Positions 9,011 to 17,525 of a DNA stretch of 64,000 bases are shown here, piece after piece. The stretch covers positions 62,001 to 126,000 of the forward strand of contig NZ_JBHRSZ010000002.1 in the NCBI RefSeq assembly GCF_042646085.1, given 5' to 3'. A program made the translations under genes and the position numbers. This DNA is from Litoribrevibacter euphylliae. Its GTDB lineage: Bacteria > Pseudomonadota > Gammaproteobacteria > Pseudomonadales > Litoribrevibacteraceae. The first letter of the stretch is position 1, and each line of letters opens with the position of its first letter. Under the pieces are notes generated by a model, which ran no database searches, had not been told where the DNA came from, and saw only the letters and a list, made by a program, of their open reading frames with translations.

Positions 9011-9244
9011 ATGGATACCAGTAATCATTATGAAATCAGTACTTTGTTTGCACAGCTCGGGCTGGATTCGGACAAAGAAAGCATTAATCAGTTTCTTCAG
9101 AATCATCATATCTCAGGCAGCATCCGCTTGGATGAGGCGCCTTTCTGGACTTCATCCCAAGCGGCTTTTTTGCGTGAAGCCATCGAAGATGATTCTGACT
9201 GGGCCGAGGCCGTTGATAACCTGGACAGCAAGCTTCGTCACTAG
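9011..9244 (+). CDS. DUF2789 family protein
   Basis: This 77-residue soluble protein has the pattern of DUF2789: MDTSNHYEISTLFAQLGL, then APFWTSSQAAFLREAI and DWAEAVDNLDSKLR. The function of the family is unknown. ATG 9011 follows GGGGA by five bases and gives the usual family length; longer in-frame starts at 8996 add residues outside the family. Another frame open across the same bases (8994-9251) has no family resemblance. A strong terminator follows, so it is probably monocistronic. Confidence 0.85.
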   Translation: MDTSNHYEISTLFAQLGLDSDKESINQFLQNHHISGSIRLDEAPFWTSSQAAFLREAIEDDSDWAEAVDNLDSKLRH

Positions 9245-9280
9245 CGGTTGAAAGCTCTAATCCTACGCACTTTAACCCTC

Positions 9281-9320
9281 AAAAAGCCGAGTTCTGAAAA
9301 TGAACGTCGGCTTTTTTATT
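9281..9320 (+). terminator. rho-independent terminator
   Basis: The stem AAAAAGCCGA/TCGGCTTTTT (9281-9290 and 9307-9316) is followed by T-rich sequence, 37 bases after the DUF2789 stop. Confidence 0.85.
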
Positions 9321-9422
9321 GATTGGAATTTAAAGAATCTCAGAATAAGATCATTCTGACGTAAAAGACGATACTAACTACAATAAAAATCATCTAACCA
9401 AGACAAGCAGGCCACTCCCGAC

Positions 9423-10238
9423 ATGAAAGCATCTGTTATCCAAATGGTAAGTAAAGCAAACACTGAGGAAAACTTAACCGAAGCTTCAGCGCTTTTACGA
9501 CAAGCCAAAGCTGACGGCGCCGAGTTAGCGGTCTTACCGGAGATGTTTGCTCACTTTGGGGAGAAAGATGCGTATCAATTTGCCACTGAGCAGGTGCAGC
9601 CAGATGGCCCTATTCGAACCTGGTTACGCAGCATTTGCCAAGAACTCCGGCTTTGGGTCGTTGCCGGAACGTTACCTTTGGTCGACAACGAAGTTCAATC
9701 TAAACCCACAGCAACTGCCCTGATTGTCGATGCCGATGGCAATGAGTATGCTCGCTACGACAAGATCCACTTATTCGATGTTGATGTAAACGATCAGCAA
9801 GGCGCTTATCGAGAGTCTGATTTCTATGAAGCAGGTGGACGCACTTGTGTCACAGCGAGCCCTTTGGGTGCTTTAGGGATTGCCATCTGTTATGACCTGC
9901 GCTTCCCGGAATTGTTTCGCAACTTAATTCAGCGAGGCGCTAAAGTGATCGCCATTCCATCGGCTTTCACTTACCAAACAGGGTCAGCCCATTGGTTACC
10001 TTTACTGCAAGCCAGAGCAATTGAAAACCAATGTTTTATTCTTGCGGCAAATCAAGGTGGGCAGCACTCACCCAAGCGCAACACCTGGGGGCATAGCTGC
10101 ATTATTGACCCTTGGGGTAAAGTGTTAGGCCAATTGAACCAAGGTTCCGGCGTATTAACACTGGATCTCATGCTTGAAGAAACAGATTCCGTTCGTTCAA
10201 GCATTCCCTGCCTGCAACACAGAATGAACTGGCTCTAA
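9423..10238 (+). CDS. carbon-nitrogen hydrolase, Nit1/Nit2-like amidase
   Basis: This is a 271-residue nitrilase-superfamily amidase. The Glu-Lys-Cys triad is visible: Glu40 in VLPEMF, Lys114 in DKIHLFDVDV and Cys156 in AICYDLRFPELF. The sequence around Lys and Cys matches the Nit1-type branch, whose established role is hydrolysis of deaminated glutathione, a metabolite-repair reaction. The substrate is inferred from the branch only. The stop overlaps the convergent thioesterase gene by four bases. Confidence 0.88.
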   Translation: MKASVIQMVSKANTEENLTEASALLRQAKADGAELAVLPEMFAHFGEKDAYQFATEQVQPDGPIRTWLRSICQELRLWVVAGTLPLVDNEVQSKPTATALIVDADGNEYARYDKIHLFDVDVNDQQGAYRESDFYEAGGRTCVTASPLGALGIAICYDLRFPELFRNLIQRGAKVIAIPSAFTYQTGSAHWLPLLQARAIENQCFILAANQGGQHSPKRNTWGHSCIIDPWGKVLGQLNQGSGVLTLDLMLEETDSVRSSIPCLQHRMNWL

Positions 10239-10630
10239 TCTTCCTGAAGGTGTACTTGGAGCTGTTGCTTGATGGCCTCAGGAATGGGTGCCGCGGAGTT
10301 GGTTTGATAGTCGAAGTGTATCATTGCTGCATGGCCTCTGGCGCAGCACACTCCCTCTTGCCACACCTCTTGTGTCACTTTCATAGAAGAATTACCGATT
10401 TTGGATAACCAGGTTTTAACCTCAACCTCATGACGAAATTCCAACTGTGCTAAGAAATCCACCTCGATTCTCGCAATGATCAGATTCCAATCTTCGGGCT
10501 TCATGGTGGGAACAAAGAATTCAAACAATGGTTCTCTGCCCTGCTCAAACCACATCGGTACCACAGTATTGTTGATATGACCTAGTGCATCTGTCTCACA
10601 AAATCTTGGCTTTATCTTTAATGTATACAC
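10235..10630 (-). CDS. acyl-CoA thioesterase, 4HBT (YbgC-like) family
   Basis: This 131-residue single-hotdog thioesterase has the diagnostic FCETDALGHINN with Asp14 as the probable catalytic residue, followed by a Tyr-poor helix (MWFEQGREPLFEFF). Such enzymes hydrolyse short- to medium-chain or aromatic acyl-CoA; the substrate cannot be read from sequence. The start is GTG at 10630 with AAGGA about nine bases upstream. It is alone on the minus strand between two plus-strand genes. Confidence 0.85.
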   Translation of the reverse strand: MYTLKIKPRFCETDALGHINNTVVPMWFEQGREPLFEFFVPTMKPEDWNLIIARIEVDFLAQLEFRHEVEVKTWLSKIGNSSMKVTQEVWQEGVCCARGHAAMIHFDYQTNSAAPIPEAIKQQLQVHLQED

Positions 10631-10654
10631 GTCTTTTGTTTCCTTATTAACTAC

Positions 10655-10684
10655 GGACTACTCAGAGATTCCCTCGGAACCTTT
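10655..10684. repeat. decayed MITE ends
   Basis: GGACTACTCAGAGATTCCCT resembles the right end of the 269-bp element with one gap and two or three mismatches, and is directly followed by CGGAACCTTTG, resembling the left end. This may be the scar of a deleted copy. Confidence 0.45.
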
Positions 10685-10749
10685 GCGAGATTATCATTCT
10701 ACTGATATGTTAGGATTCCATGTTGGGAAGCGCCTAAGGTATGTCAGGT

Positions 10750-11871
10750 ATGACAAAGCATCTCGTTTTGGTTGGTGGTGGTCACTCGCACGCACTCTTA
10801 CTAAAAAAACTGGTTCGCGCACCAATTCGGGATTTAGAGGTCACGCTTATCTCTCCCGGTCGCTTCGCCCCTTATTCAGGCATGCTCCCTGGCTTTATCT
10901 CAGGCCATTATGATTTTCAGGACATTCATATCGACTTAATCAAACTGGCACAATGCAGTCGGTGTCAATTCATTGAGTCCAGAGCTAACGCGTTAAATCC
11001 TAAAAAACAACAACTGCTGCTCGAAAATGATCAATGGATTTCTTACGATCTACTTTCGTTTGATACTGGTGCAACGCCAGATCTCAGTGTACCAGGTTCC
11101 GCTGAATACACGATTCCGGTCAAACCCATTGAGCAATTCCATAGTCGATGGACAAAGCTACTCAAGGATATTCAGGAATCTAACCCTTCCAGCCCTTTTA
11201 CACTCTCTATCATAGGCTCAGGAGCTGCCGGTATTGAATTGGCTCTGGCCATTGATTACAAGTTAAAACGCGACATAGAGCGCCCGGTGTCCATTCAGTT
11301 ATTAAGTCGAACTAAGGATATCCTTACAGGCTACCCTACACGCCTTCAACGTTATATTCACAAACGATTTGCCGAAGCAGGTATTCGTATTCTTCAAGAC
11401 TGTGATGTCTCACGCGTCACCGCAACGCAATTATTCACAAAAGATGGCGAAATTATCGACTCTTCCGCGCACCTCTGGTGTACGCAAGTAACAGGGGCTG
11501 AATGGCTTACGGATACACAGCTCTCGCTGTCACAAGCAGGCTTCATTGAAGTTCGCCCGACGCTGCAAACACTGTCCTACGATAGCATTTTTGCTGTTGG
11601 CGATGTTGCCCACCTCATTCATCAACCACTGCCGAAAGCTGGTGTCTATGCCGTTCGCATGGCGGACACACTTTACACTAATTTAAAAGCAGTTAGCGAA
11701 AACACCACCTTAAGTGACTATCAACCCCAGCAAGACTTTCTCAGCCTGTTAGCCTGCGGCGATAGAACAGCGGTTGGCTGCAAGCACGGCTTAACGATTA
11801 AGGGTCGATGGGTTTGGCGTATGAAAGACAAGATTGACCGCGATTTTATGAACCAGTTTAAAGCGCTTTAG
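10750..11871 (+). CDS. FAD/NAD(P)-dependent oxidoreductase, SelD-associated type
   Basis: This 373-residue flavoprotein has an N-terminal FAD-binding motif (LVLVGGGHSHALLL), a second dinucleotide motif (IIGSGAAGIELALAI, about 152-167) and the FAD-closing motif IFAVGDVAH near 285. The GGGHSH start and the sequence RFAPYSGMLPGFISGHY are characteristic of the family often fused to or adjacent to selenide, water dikinase (TIGR03169-like). No selD or selU is in this window, so its physiological role here is open. ATG 10750 is preferred over ATG 10741 because AAGG at 10736-10739 lies too close to the first. Confidence 0.8.
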   Translation: MTKHLVLVGGGHSHALLLKKLVRAPIRDLEVTLISPGRFAPYSGMLPGFISGHYDFQDIHIDLIKLAQCSRCQFIESRANALNPKKQQLLLENDQWISYDLLSFDTGATPDLSVPGSAEYTIPVKPIEQFHSRWTKLLKDIQESNPSSPFTLSIIGSGAAGIELALAIDYKLKRDIERPVSIQLLSRTKDILTGYPTRLQRYIHKRFAEAGIRILQDCDVSRVTATQLFTKDGEIIDSSAHLWCTQVTGAEWLTDTQLSLSQAGFIEVRPTLQTLSYDSIFAVGDVAHLIHQPLPKAGVYAVRMADTLYTNLKAVSENTTLSDYQPQQDFLSLLACGDRTAVGCKHGLTIKGRWVWRMKDKIDRDFMNQFKAL

Positions 11872-12476
11872 GCTGACAAATTCAATAAATCGTCTGGTTG
11901 ATCGATGTCTTGCAGTAACCCGGAATCGTCTAAACGAACAGTAATCACTGAAGATTGATGATGTTGGATAACATCTCGTCCACCCTTGTCCTCATCGAGC
12001 ACAACCAACTCATCGAAAAACTCACGACCAAAAACCACAGGGTTTCCACGCTTGGCTTCACCTGACGCTAACTCAACTTCCGGTATCACAATGGCATTGG
12101 GGAGTGAACGAGCTAATAACGCTTGATAACTTTCCGGCTGAATAAAGGGCATGTCGCCAAGCGCAATCATAGCGCCATCCCAAGCGTCCGAAATGTCCTT
12201 GATACCTGTAGCTAATGACAAACCGATGCCTTGGCTGGCTTTTGTATTCAGCACATAACTGACATCGCTGGCGATCAAAAAATCAATCAAATCATTCTGA
12301 GCTGCATCGGCAACTACGATCAATTGATCTGTAACTTGTCGGATGCTCTCGATTGTCCACCCCAACATCGGCTGTGGATCTCGCTGAGAATCCATTTTTA
12401 ACGGATACATCAGCTTCTGACTACCAAAGCGACGTGATTGGCCCGCAGCCAACAAGACAACACCAATGTTTTTCAT
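11868..12476 (-). CDS. MocA-like molybdenum cofactor nucleotidyltransferase
   Basis: This 202-residue nucleotidyltransferase has the signature LLAAGQSRRFGSQK at 8-21 and the metal-binding LGDMPF. It fits the MocA/MobA-like branch that attaches CMP to molybdopterin for xanthine-oxidase-family enzymes. The adjacent molybdenum hydroxylase genes (12633-15397) belong to exactly that family, which supports a cofactor-supply role. ATG 12476 has AAGGGA eight bases upstream; a longer frame to 12527 lacks a ribosome site. The gene is separated from the hydroxylase genes by a hairpin and overlaps the end of the convergent flavoprotein gene by four bases. Confidence 0.82.
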   Translation of the reverse strand: MKNIGVVLLAAGQSRRFGSQKLMYPLKMDSQRDPQPMLGWTIESIRQVTDQLIVVADAAQNDLIDFLIASDVSYVLNTKASQGIGLSLATGIKDISDAWDGAMIALGDMPFIQPESYQALLARSLPNAIVIPEVELASGEAKRGNPVVFGREFFDELVVLDEDKGGRDVIQHHQSSVITVRLDDSGLLQDIDQPDDLLNLSA

Positions 12477-12536
12477 GATTTTTCCCTTAACCATATCCAC
12501 TGCGATCTGAAACCAGAGTTTAGTCATTAACTATGA

Positions 12537-12572
12537 AAATAGGGCGACATATTTTTTACGGCCGCCCTATTT
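12537..12572 (-). terminator. hairpin between the molybdenum hydroxylase and mocA-like genes
   Basis: The 10-bp stem AAATAGGGCG/CGCCCTATTT with a 16-base loop ends in T-rich sequence on the minus strand and lies 61 bases after the hydroxylase stop. Confidence 0.6.
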
Positions 12573-12632
12573 CCAAAGTGATGTTAGAGACTAACTGTAT
12601 CCAGCTTAGTTCCCAGTTACGGTTAATAATTT

Positions 12633-14873
12633 CTAGGCTATTTCCAAGGGTAACGTCCTGAGCCGCTGCCCTGTAGCACTGAATAACGCATCAGCCAATG
12701 CGGGTGCCAACGGTGGAACACCTGGCTCCCCAACACCCGTTGGTGCGTCTGCACTTGAAATAACGTCAACCTCTATCTCTGGCGTTTCGTTCATCCTAAG
12801 AATCTGATAATCATGAAAATTACTTTGTTTAATTCGACCGTTTTCGATATCGATTCGGCCATACTTTGCAGCCGTTAACGCAAAGATGATCCCACTTTCC
12901 ATTTGCTCAGTGACAATTTCAGGGTTAACCACCATGCCACAATCGACAACACAATAGACCTTCTCAACCTGATATTGAGAGCCTTGAACTTTAACTTCTG
13001 CAACTTGCGCAACCCAGCTACCAAAGCTCTTGTGTACTGCCAACCCGCGATGAATACCTGCACTTGGCGTGTTTTTCCAGCCAGACAGCTCAACCACTCG
13101 ATCCAACACCTTTAATGCTTTTGGCTCATTCTTAAGTAAGTTTCTTCGGAACTGATACGGGTCTTGGCCAGCCTCATGAGCCAGCTCATTCATAAAGCTT
13201 TCAACTATAAAAGCATTTTGGGAATGACCTACTGAACGCCAATAGCTCACTGGCACACCCGCATCCGCATGAGTATAACGGATATCAATATTCGGCAGCT
13301 GATAAGGATACGACTCAGCCCCTTCAAACGGAGAGTGATCTTCAGGTGCTAACACACCCTCACCGGCTAAGCCTGTCTCCGCCAATGTGTTGTACATGAA
13401 CTTTGGAGCCCAAGGGAACTGGGCTGGTGCAGCATCCCAAACATACCAACTCAAGATTTTTGGACAGACGATCTGATGTTGCCAGCCCGTCAGCTCGCCT
13501 TGATCAGACAACACCGCGGCTAATCGATGGAACGACGCCGGACGGTAAATATCATGTTGAGTGTCTTCTTCTCGCGTCCACACTAGTTTGACGGGCAAGC
13601 CTGTTTTTGTAGAAATCTCAGCAGCCTCGGCCACAAAGTCTTGAGTCAAGCGTCGTCCAAAGCCGCCACCAATGAAGGTGGTATGGATATGAACTTGATC
13701 CAAGGACAAGTCAGTGACTTTTGCAACAGCAACCTGCGCAACATCGGGTGCTTGGGTTGGCGCCCAGATATCACAACGATCTTCAGTTACTCTCGCCACG
13801 CAGTTTTGAGGTTCCATCGTGGCATGTGCTAAAAACGGGGCTTCAAACTCGGCAACCACACTGCGTCCTTGGCCAGACTGCGTTAGCGCGTTAAAGTCGC
13901 CTTCATCACGACGACTATCGCCTTCATCCTGATCTGCGGCTTCTCGATACTGTCTAAACACGCCTTCAGTTGAAAGGTTAGCATTAGCCCCTTCATCCCA
14001 AACAATGTCCAGCAACTCCTTCGCTTTCTTTGCTCGCCAATAACTGTCGGCAACCACAGCAATGCCCGATTCTATTTGAACCACATCTTTAACACCCGGC
14101 TGTTGTTTGGCTTTCGTTGCATCAAACGACGTCACACCACCGCCAATCACCGGACAACGGGCGACTGAAGCGAACGCCATTCCTTCAACCTGAGTGTCGA
14201 TACCAAAGTTTGCTTGGCCTGTCGACTTCAGCGGTGAATCCAGTCGTTTTGAGGTCTTACCTATGTACTTAAACTGACTCGGATCTTTGAGTGGAATGTC
14301 CCAAGGCAAAGACTCTTTTACAGCTAGGGAGAGAAGCTTTTCATAAGCAATCTGCTTGTTGCTGCCAGTTAGAATAACTTGACCTTTATTCGTGTCACAT
14401 TGGCTTATATCTACCTTCCAGATACGCGCAGCGGCTTTTTTCATCAAATAACGTACCGACGCGCCAGTCTCACGAATGGGCTGCCAACTGCTGGAAATGC
14501 TGTTGCTTCCACCGGTAAGTTGAAGACCGTAATCCGGGTTACGATATTCCGTCGCCGCTGGCGCAAAAACAACGCGAATGGATTCTGGGTCAACATCCAT
14601 CTCTTCGGCCAAAAGCGTGGTAATCCCAGTGTAAGTGCCCTGTCCCATTTCAACACGATCTAAGGTAAATTCGACCTGGCCATCATTAAACATCTTAAGC
14701 CAAGCATCGGCTTTCCAACTCAAAACACCGGATTCAGGGTCTTGAACCAGTTTGTTGGTACAACCACTCAAATAACCCGCAAGCAACAAACCGCCACCAG
14801 ATAAGGCAGAGACTTTCATAAAATCTCGTCGGGACAGACCTTTCTTCGAAGTGTTCATAGACTTATCACTCAT
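12633..14873 (-). CDS. molybdopterin-binding subunit of a periplasmic aldehyde/isoquinoline oxidoreductase
   Basis: This 746-residue large subunit belongs to the xanthine oxidase family, IorB-like branch. It carries a Tat signal (SRRDFMK at 14-20) whose hydrophobic stretch ends in the lipobox-like LSGC with Cys38, so it may be a Tat-exported lipoprotein. Motifs include EMGQGTYTGITTLLAEE, THTTFIGGGFGRRL-like cofactor contacts and GVGEPGVPPLAPA with the probable catalytic Glu716. It should hydroxylate an aldehyde or N-heterocycle using water and pass electrons through the iron-sulfur subunit; the substrate is unknown. Its start overlaps the stop of the iron-sulfur gene by ATGA, indicating translational coupling. 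Confidence 0.88.
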   Translation of the reverse strand: MSDKSMNTSKKGLSRRDFMKVSALSGGGLLLAGYLSGCTNKLVQDPESGVLSWKADAWLKMFNDGQVEFTLDRVEMGQGTYTGITTLLAEEMDVDPESIRVVFAPAATEYRNPDYGLQLTGGSNSISSSWQPIRETGASVRYLMKKAAARIWKVDISQCDTNKGQVILTGSNKQIAYEKLLSLAVKESLPWDIPLKDPSQFKYIGKTSKRLDSPLKSTGQANFGIDTQVEGMAFASVARCPVIGGGVTSFDATKAKQQPGVKDVVQIESGIAVVADSYWRAKKAKELLDIVWDEGANANLSTEGVFRQYREAADQDEGDSRRDEGDFNALTQSGQGRSVVAEFEAPFLAHATMEPQNCVARVTEDRCDIWAPTQAPDVAQVAVAKVTDLSLDQVHIHTTFIGGGFGRRLTQDFVAEAAEISTKTGLPVKLVWTREEDTQHDIYRPASFHRLAAVLSDQGELTGWQHQIVCPKILSWYVWDAAPAQFPWAPKFMYNTLAETGLAGEGVLAPEDHSPFEGAESYPYQLPNIDIRYTHADAGVPVSYWRSVGHSQNAFIVESFMNELAHEAGQDPYQFRRNLLKNEPKALKVLDRVVELSGWKNTPSAGIHRGLAVHKSFGSWVAQVAEVKVQGSQYQVEKVYCVVDCGMVVNPEIVTEQMESGIIFALTAAKYGRIDIENGRIKQSNFHDYQILRMNETPEIEVDVISSADAPTGVGEPGVPPLAPALADALFSATGQRLRTLPLEIA

Positions 14874-15397
14874 GACTGAACCTCCGTTGCCAGGTCATAA
14901 TTAAGAGATTCAGACTTAGTATCAGAAGCAAGTCCGGTACTTTGCATCTTCTCGGCAGCTAGGGAGATCGCTTTTCGAATCTTAGGGTAGGTACCGCAGC
15001 GGCAGATATTACCCGACATAAAACTCTTAATATCCTCGTCCGAAGGCATTGGATTCATTGCTAACAACGCAGTGGCCGACATGATTTGACCGGATTGGCA
15101 ATAACCGCATTGAGGTACGCTTTCCTCAATCCAAGCTTCCTGAACAGGATGAAGGCGGGATTCAGAACCGATCCCTTCGATGGTTGTAATTTTTTGGTCT
15201 GCAATGGCGGTAACAGGCATGGAACAGGACCGAATTGCATTGCCATTCATGTGAACAGTACAAGCGCCACACAAGCCTAACCCACACCCGAATTTTGTTC
15301 CTGTGTATCCTAAAGTATCTCGCAACACCCACAGTAAAGGCGTATCCGGTTCAATATCTACTTCTACCATCGAACCATTCAGTTCAAATCTAATCAC
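14870..15397 (-). CDS. [2Fe-2S] subunit of the molybdenum hydroxylase
   Basis: This 175-residue small subunit has a plant-type cluster motif CGLGLCGAC with a fourth Cys (RSC), and a second cluster domain with CGYCQSGQI and NICRCGTY. It matches IorA-like small subunits of two-component aldehyde oxidases that lack a separate FAD subunit, so electrons probably go to a cytochrome. I chose GTG 15397 because GAGGG lies seven bases upstream and family members begin just before FxLNG; an ATG at 15469 would add 24 non-conserved residues and has only a weak ribosome site. The gene is first in a two-gene operon. Confidence 0.87.
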   Translation of the reverse strand: MIRFELNGSMVEVDIEPDTPLLWVLRDTLGYTGTKFGCGLGLCGACTVHMNGNAIRSCSMPVTAIADQKITTIEGIGSESRLHPVQEAWIEESVPQCGYCQSGQIMSATALLAMNPMPSDEDIKSFMSGNICRCGTYPKIRKAISLAAEKMQSTGLASDTKSESLNYDLATEVQS

Positions 15398-15563
15398 GTA
15401 TTTTCCCTCTGATTTCCCATTAATTCCGGTCGTGGCGGAGCCAATAACACCACGTAAAACATGAGTCATTATTCTTATTTTGAGGTAGAGTTTATGCTCT
15501 AATGAAGCAGAAAGGAAATGAATAAATTTAACACCGGGGCGAAAACAATTGATTCAAGGTTTC

Positions 15564-15582
15564 GGGGAATCTCTGAATTAGT
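15564..15582. repeat. decayed MITE end
   Basis: GGGGAATCTCTGAATTAGT resembles the left end of the 269-bp element with a few mismatches. It lies between two minus-strand genes. Confidence 0.4.
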
Positions 15583-15598
15583 GACGAGTATCCATTAA

Positions 15599-16534
15599 TT
15601 ACATCACATCCCTGGCTTTAGAGGTTTTATGAGCATACATGGCTTGATCAGCTTGGCGAAGAATAACATCCATGTTTACACCGTCTTTAGGAACAACTGC
15701 GGCACCAATTGAAACCCTCGGCTTGATGATGTGTCCCATTACGTTTACAGGCCGCTCTATATCCATCGCCAAACGCTGTTTAAAGCGTTCAAGTTCTATT
15801 TCAGACATGCTGTTAGGAATGATAGATATAAATTCATCACCACCGTAACGACCTATTAATTCATCCTTTCGGAAACACCGCCTGAACCGTTCTCCAAGAA
15901 CATGAAGAACTTCATCTCCGATCTTGTGACCATGTAAATCATTAATAAGTTTAAAATCATCAAGATCAATAAACAGCAAGGTAAACTCAATACCACTACG
16001 ATGGTAGTTTGCCTCAAAGCGCTCAATACCTTCATCAACAGCACGTCGATTCGGTAACCCAGTCAAGGCATCCACTCGTGCCAAATCGTTCAATTGATCG
16101 GTGGTTCTTTTCATCAAGGTTATATCGTGACTGGAAACCACTACAGCAATTACCTGTTCCTCTTGGTTTAATTCTTTGGAGAAAATAGGATGGTAGCGGA
16201 CTTCCATAAAGCGCTTACTGGTATACCCAGGAAATTTGAAATCCTGGCGATAAACAACCTCCTCTCCAGAAAAACACTCATCTAACTTTGGCTTAATAAT
16301 TGAGGCAAACACCTCATCACCAAATACTTCACTGACACTCTTGCCTATAATGTTTTCGCGTGTCGTAGCAAAAGCACGTTCGTAAGCACTATTGACTTGA
16401 CGATAACAGTAATCCCGCCCAAGAATGGATAAGTGATCTTTAACGCTGTCGAAGATGGTTAGTAGCGCAGTAACGGTATCATTATCAAGAAGGCTTCCTC
16501 CTAATTTATTATTAGGTGTGTCATGAAAGCTCAC
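15599..16534 (-). CDS. PAS-GGDEF diguanylate cyclase
   Basis: This 311-residue cytoplasmic protein has a PAS sensor (about 18-135) and a GGDEF domain (about 150-305) with an intact RYGGDEF active site. The I-site position reads RKDE instead of RxxD, so product inhibition may be weakened. There is no membrane segment. The start is GTG 16534 with AGGT upstream. It lies downstream of the LuxR/HapR-like regulator gene on the same strand (140-bp gap), which makes co-transcription possible; in Vibrio, regulators of that family control cyclases, but the link here is only positional. Confidence 0.9.
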   Translation of the reverse strand: MSFHDTPNNKLGGSLLDNDTVTALLTIFDSVKDHLSILGRDYCYRQVNSAYERAFATTRENIIGKSVSEVFGDEVFASIIKPKLDECFSGEEVVYRQDFKFPGYTSKRFMEVRYHPIFSKELNQEEQVIAVVVSSHDITLMKRTTDQLNDLARVDALTGLPNRRAVDEGIERFEANYHRSGIEFTLLFIDLDDFKLINDLHGHKIGDEVLHVLGERFRRCFRKDELIGRYGGDEFISIIPNSMSEIELERFKQRLAMDIERPVNVMGHIIKPRVSIGAAVVPKDGVNMDVILRQADQAMYAHKTSKARDVM

Positions 16535-16674
16535 AGTATCTACCTACTCTCTGATTCTATGGAGTGACACTTCAAGTGTAGATCATTTTTTAACCAGAAA
16601 TAGAATTCCTGACAGAGAGTATGGTAGCTATAAGAAAGAGAAAACAGGAAGGTAAAAACAGATATACATAAAAA

Positions 16675-17289
16675 CTATATTTTCTGACCTAGTAACACTT
16701 TTACGGCTCTTTGCATGAAGGATCGAATGCCATCAATCGTAGTTTCTGGTGCGTACACCATCATGGCTACAGTATGGGCACTGCCCATGAAGATCATCGC
16801 CAATTCACGTGCAGTTAAATCAACAGAAATTTCACCAGAATCAATGCCCTTTTGAATGGATCGGGCAATTTGATTTACAACTCGGTTATGCAAAACCAAA
16901 TAGCGCGGCCAAACATCATCTCGTAACGATGAAGTCCACTCCAACCAGACCTTAATATACTCTGGATGCTTTACGGCTTTATCAACAAATTGATCTCCAT
17001 GAGTCATTAACGCATCCACCGCACCAAAATCTGAATGATGGGCCATATTTGCCACTTCAAGATAAAAACGCTCGACTTCAGCCAACACAGCATCCACCAA
17101 GTCTTCACGGGTTCGAAAATAGTTAAATACAGTAGGTACAGAAACATTAGCTAGTTCAGCAACATCGGCATGAACGGCTCTGCCAATACCTTTGTTTGCA
17201 AATGCTGTCACAGCACACTTTAATAACTGCGCTTGACGGGTTTCCGGGCTTAGACGAGTACGTTTTGATTTTAACTCTTCGACATCCAT
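16675..17289 (-). CDS. TetR-family regulator resembling Vibrio LuxR/HapR/SmcR
   Basis: This 204-residue regulator has an N-terminal helix-turn-helix and a C-terminal ligand/dimer domain. The similarity to the Vibrio quorum-sensing master regulators is specific: RTRLSPETRQAQLL, AFANKGIGRAVHADVAELA, VSVPTVFNYFRTREDLVDAVL and KVWLEWTSSLRDDVWPRY all align with SmcR/HapR blocks I recall. It may therefore be a global density- or ligand-responsive regulator, not a local drug-efflux repressor. It is transcribed divergently from the nitroreductase gene, with a perfect palindrome between them. Which genes it controls is not shown. Confidence 0.82.
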   Translation of the reverse strand: MDVEELKSKRTRLSPETRQAQLLKCAVTAFANKGIGRAVHADVAELANVSVPTVFNYFRTREDLVDAVLAEVERFYLEVANMAHHSDFGAVDALMTHGDQFVDKAVKHPEYIKVWLEWTSSLRDDVWPRYLVLHNRVVNQIARSIQKGIDSGEISVDLTARELAMIFMGSAHTVAMMVYAPETTIDGIRSFMQRAVKVLLGQKI

Positions 17290-17460
17290 AGTAAATCCAC
17301 GGCCTTTAATTTCTTATCTCTAGATAAAAGCAATATATCAAAGGCTTTTTGAATCGCCTTGTCCTTCATTCACATTCTGTTACACAAATCACACTAAAGA
17401 CATTTTTTTGACACTTATATGACCATTTAATCAAACAATGCCTCTTGATTAATTACCAAG

Positions 17461-17478
17461 TAGTTGACACATCAACTA
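17461..17478. promoter_or_regulatory. palindromic operator candidate
   Basis: TAGTTGA-CACA-TCAACTA is a perfect 7-bp inverted repeat in the divergent gap between the LuxR/HapR-like gene and the nitroreductase gene. TetR-family regulators bind such sites, and TTGA/TCAA half-sites are also part of the LuxR consensus. It contains TTGACA, a possible -35 for the nitroreductase. Confidence 0.55.
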
Positions 17479-17525
17479 AATTAGCAACAATGAGAGGCTC
17501 ATAAATATAAGAGAGAGGATGTTCC

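Noticed and set aside
8994..9251. Second open frame over the DUF2789 gene
   Set aside because: It is in another frame, has no family features and no separate ribosome site; the DUF2789 frame matches its family.
12903..15280. Plus-strand open frames opposite the molybdenum hydroxylase genes
   Set aside because: They are antisense shadows of well-supported coding sequence without family features or ribosome sites.
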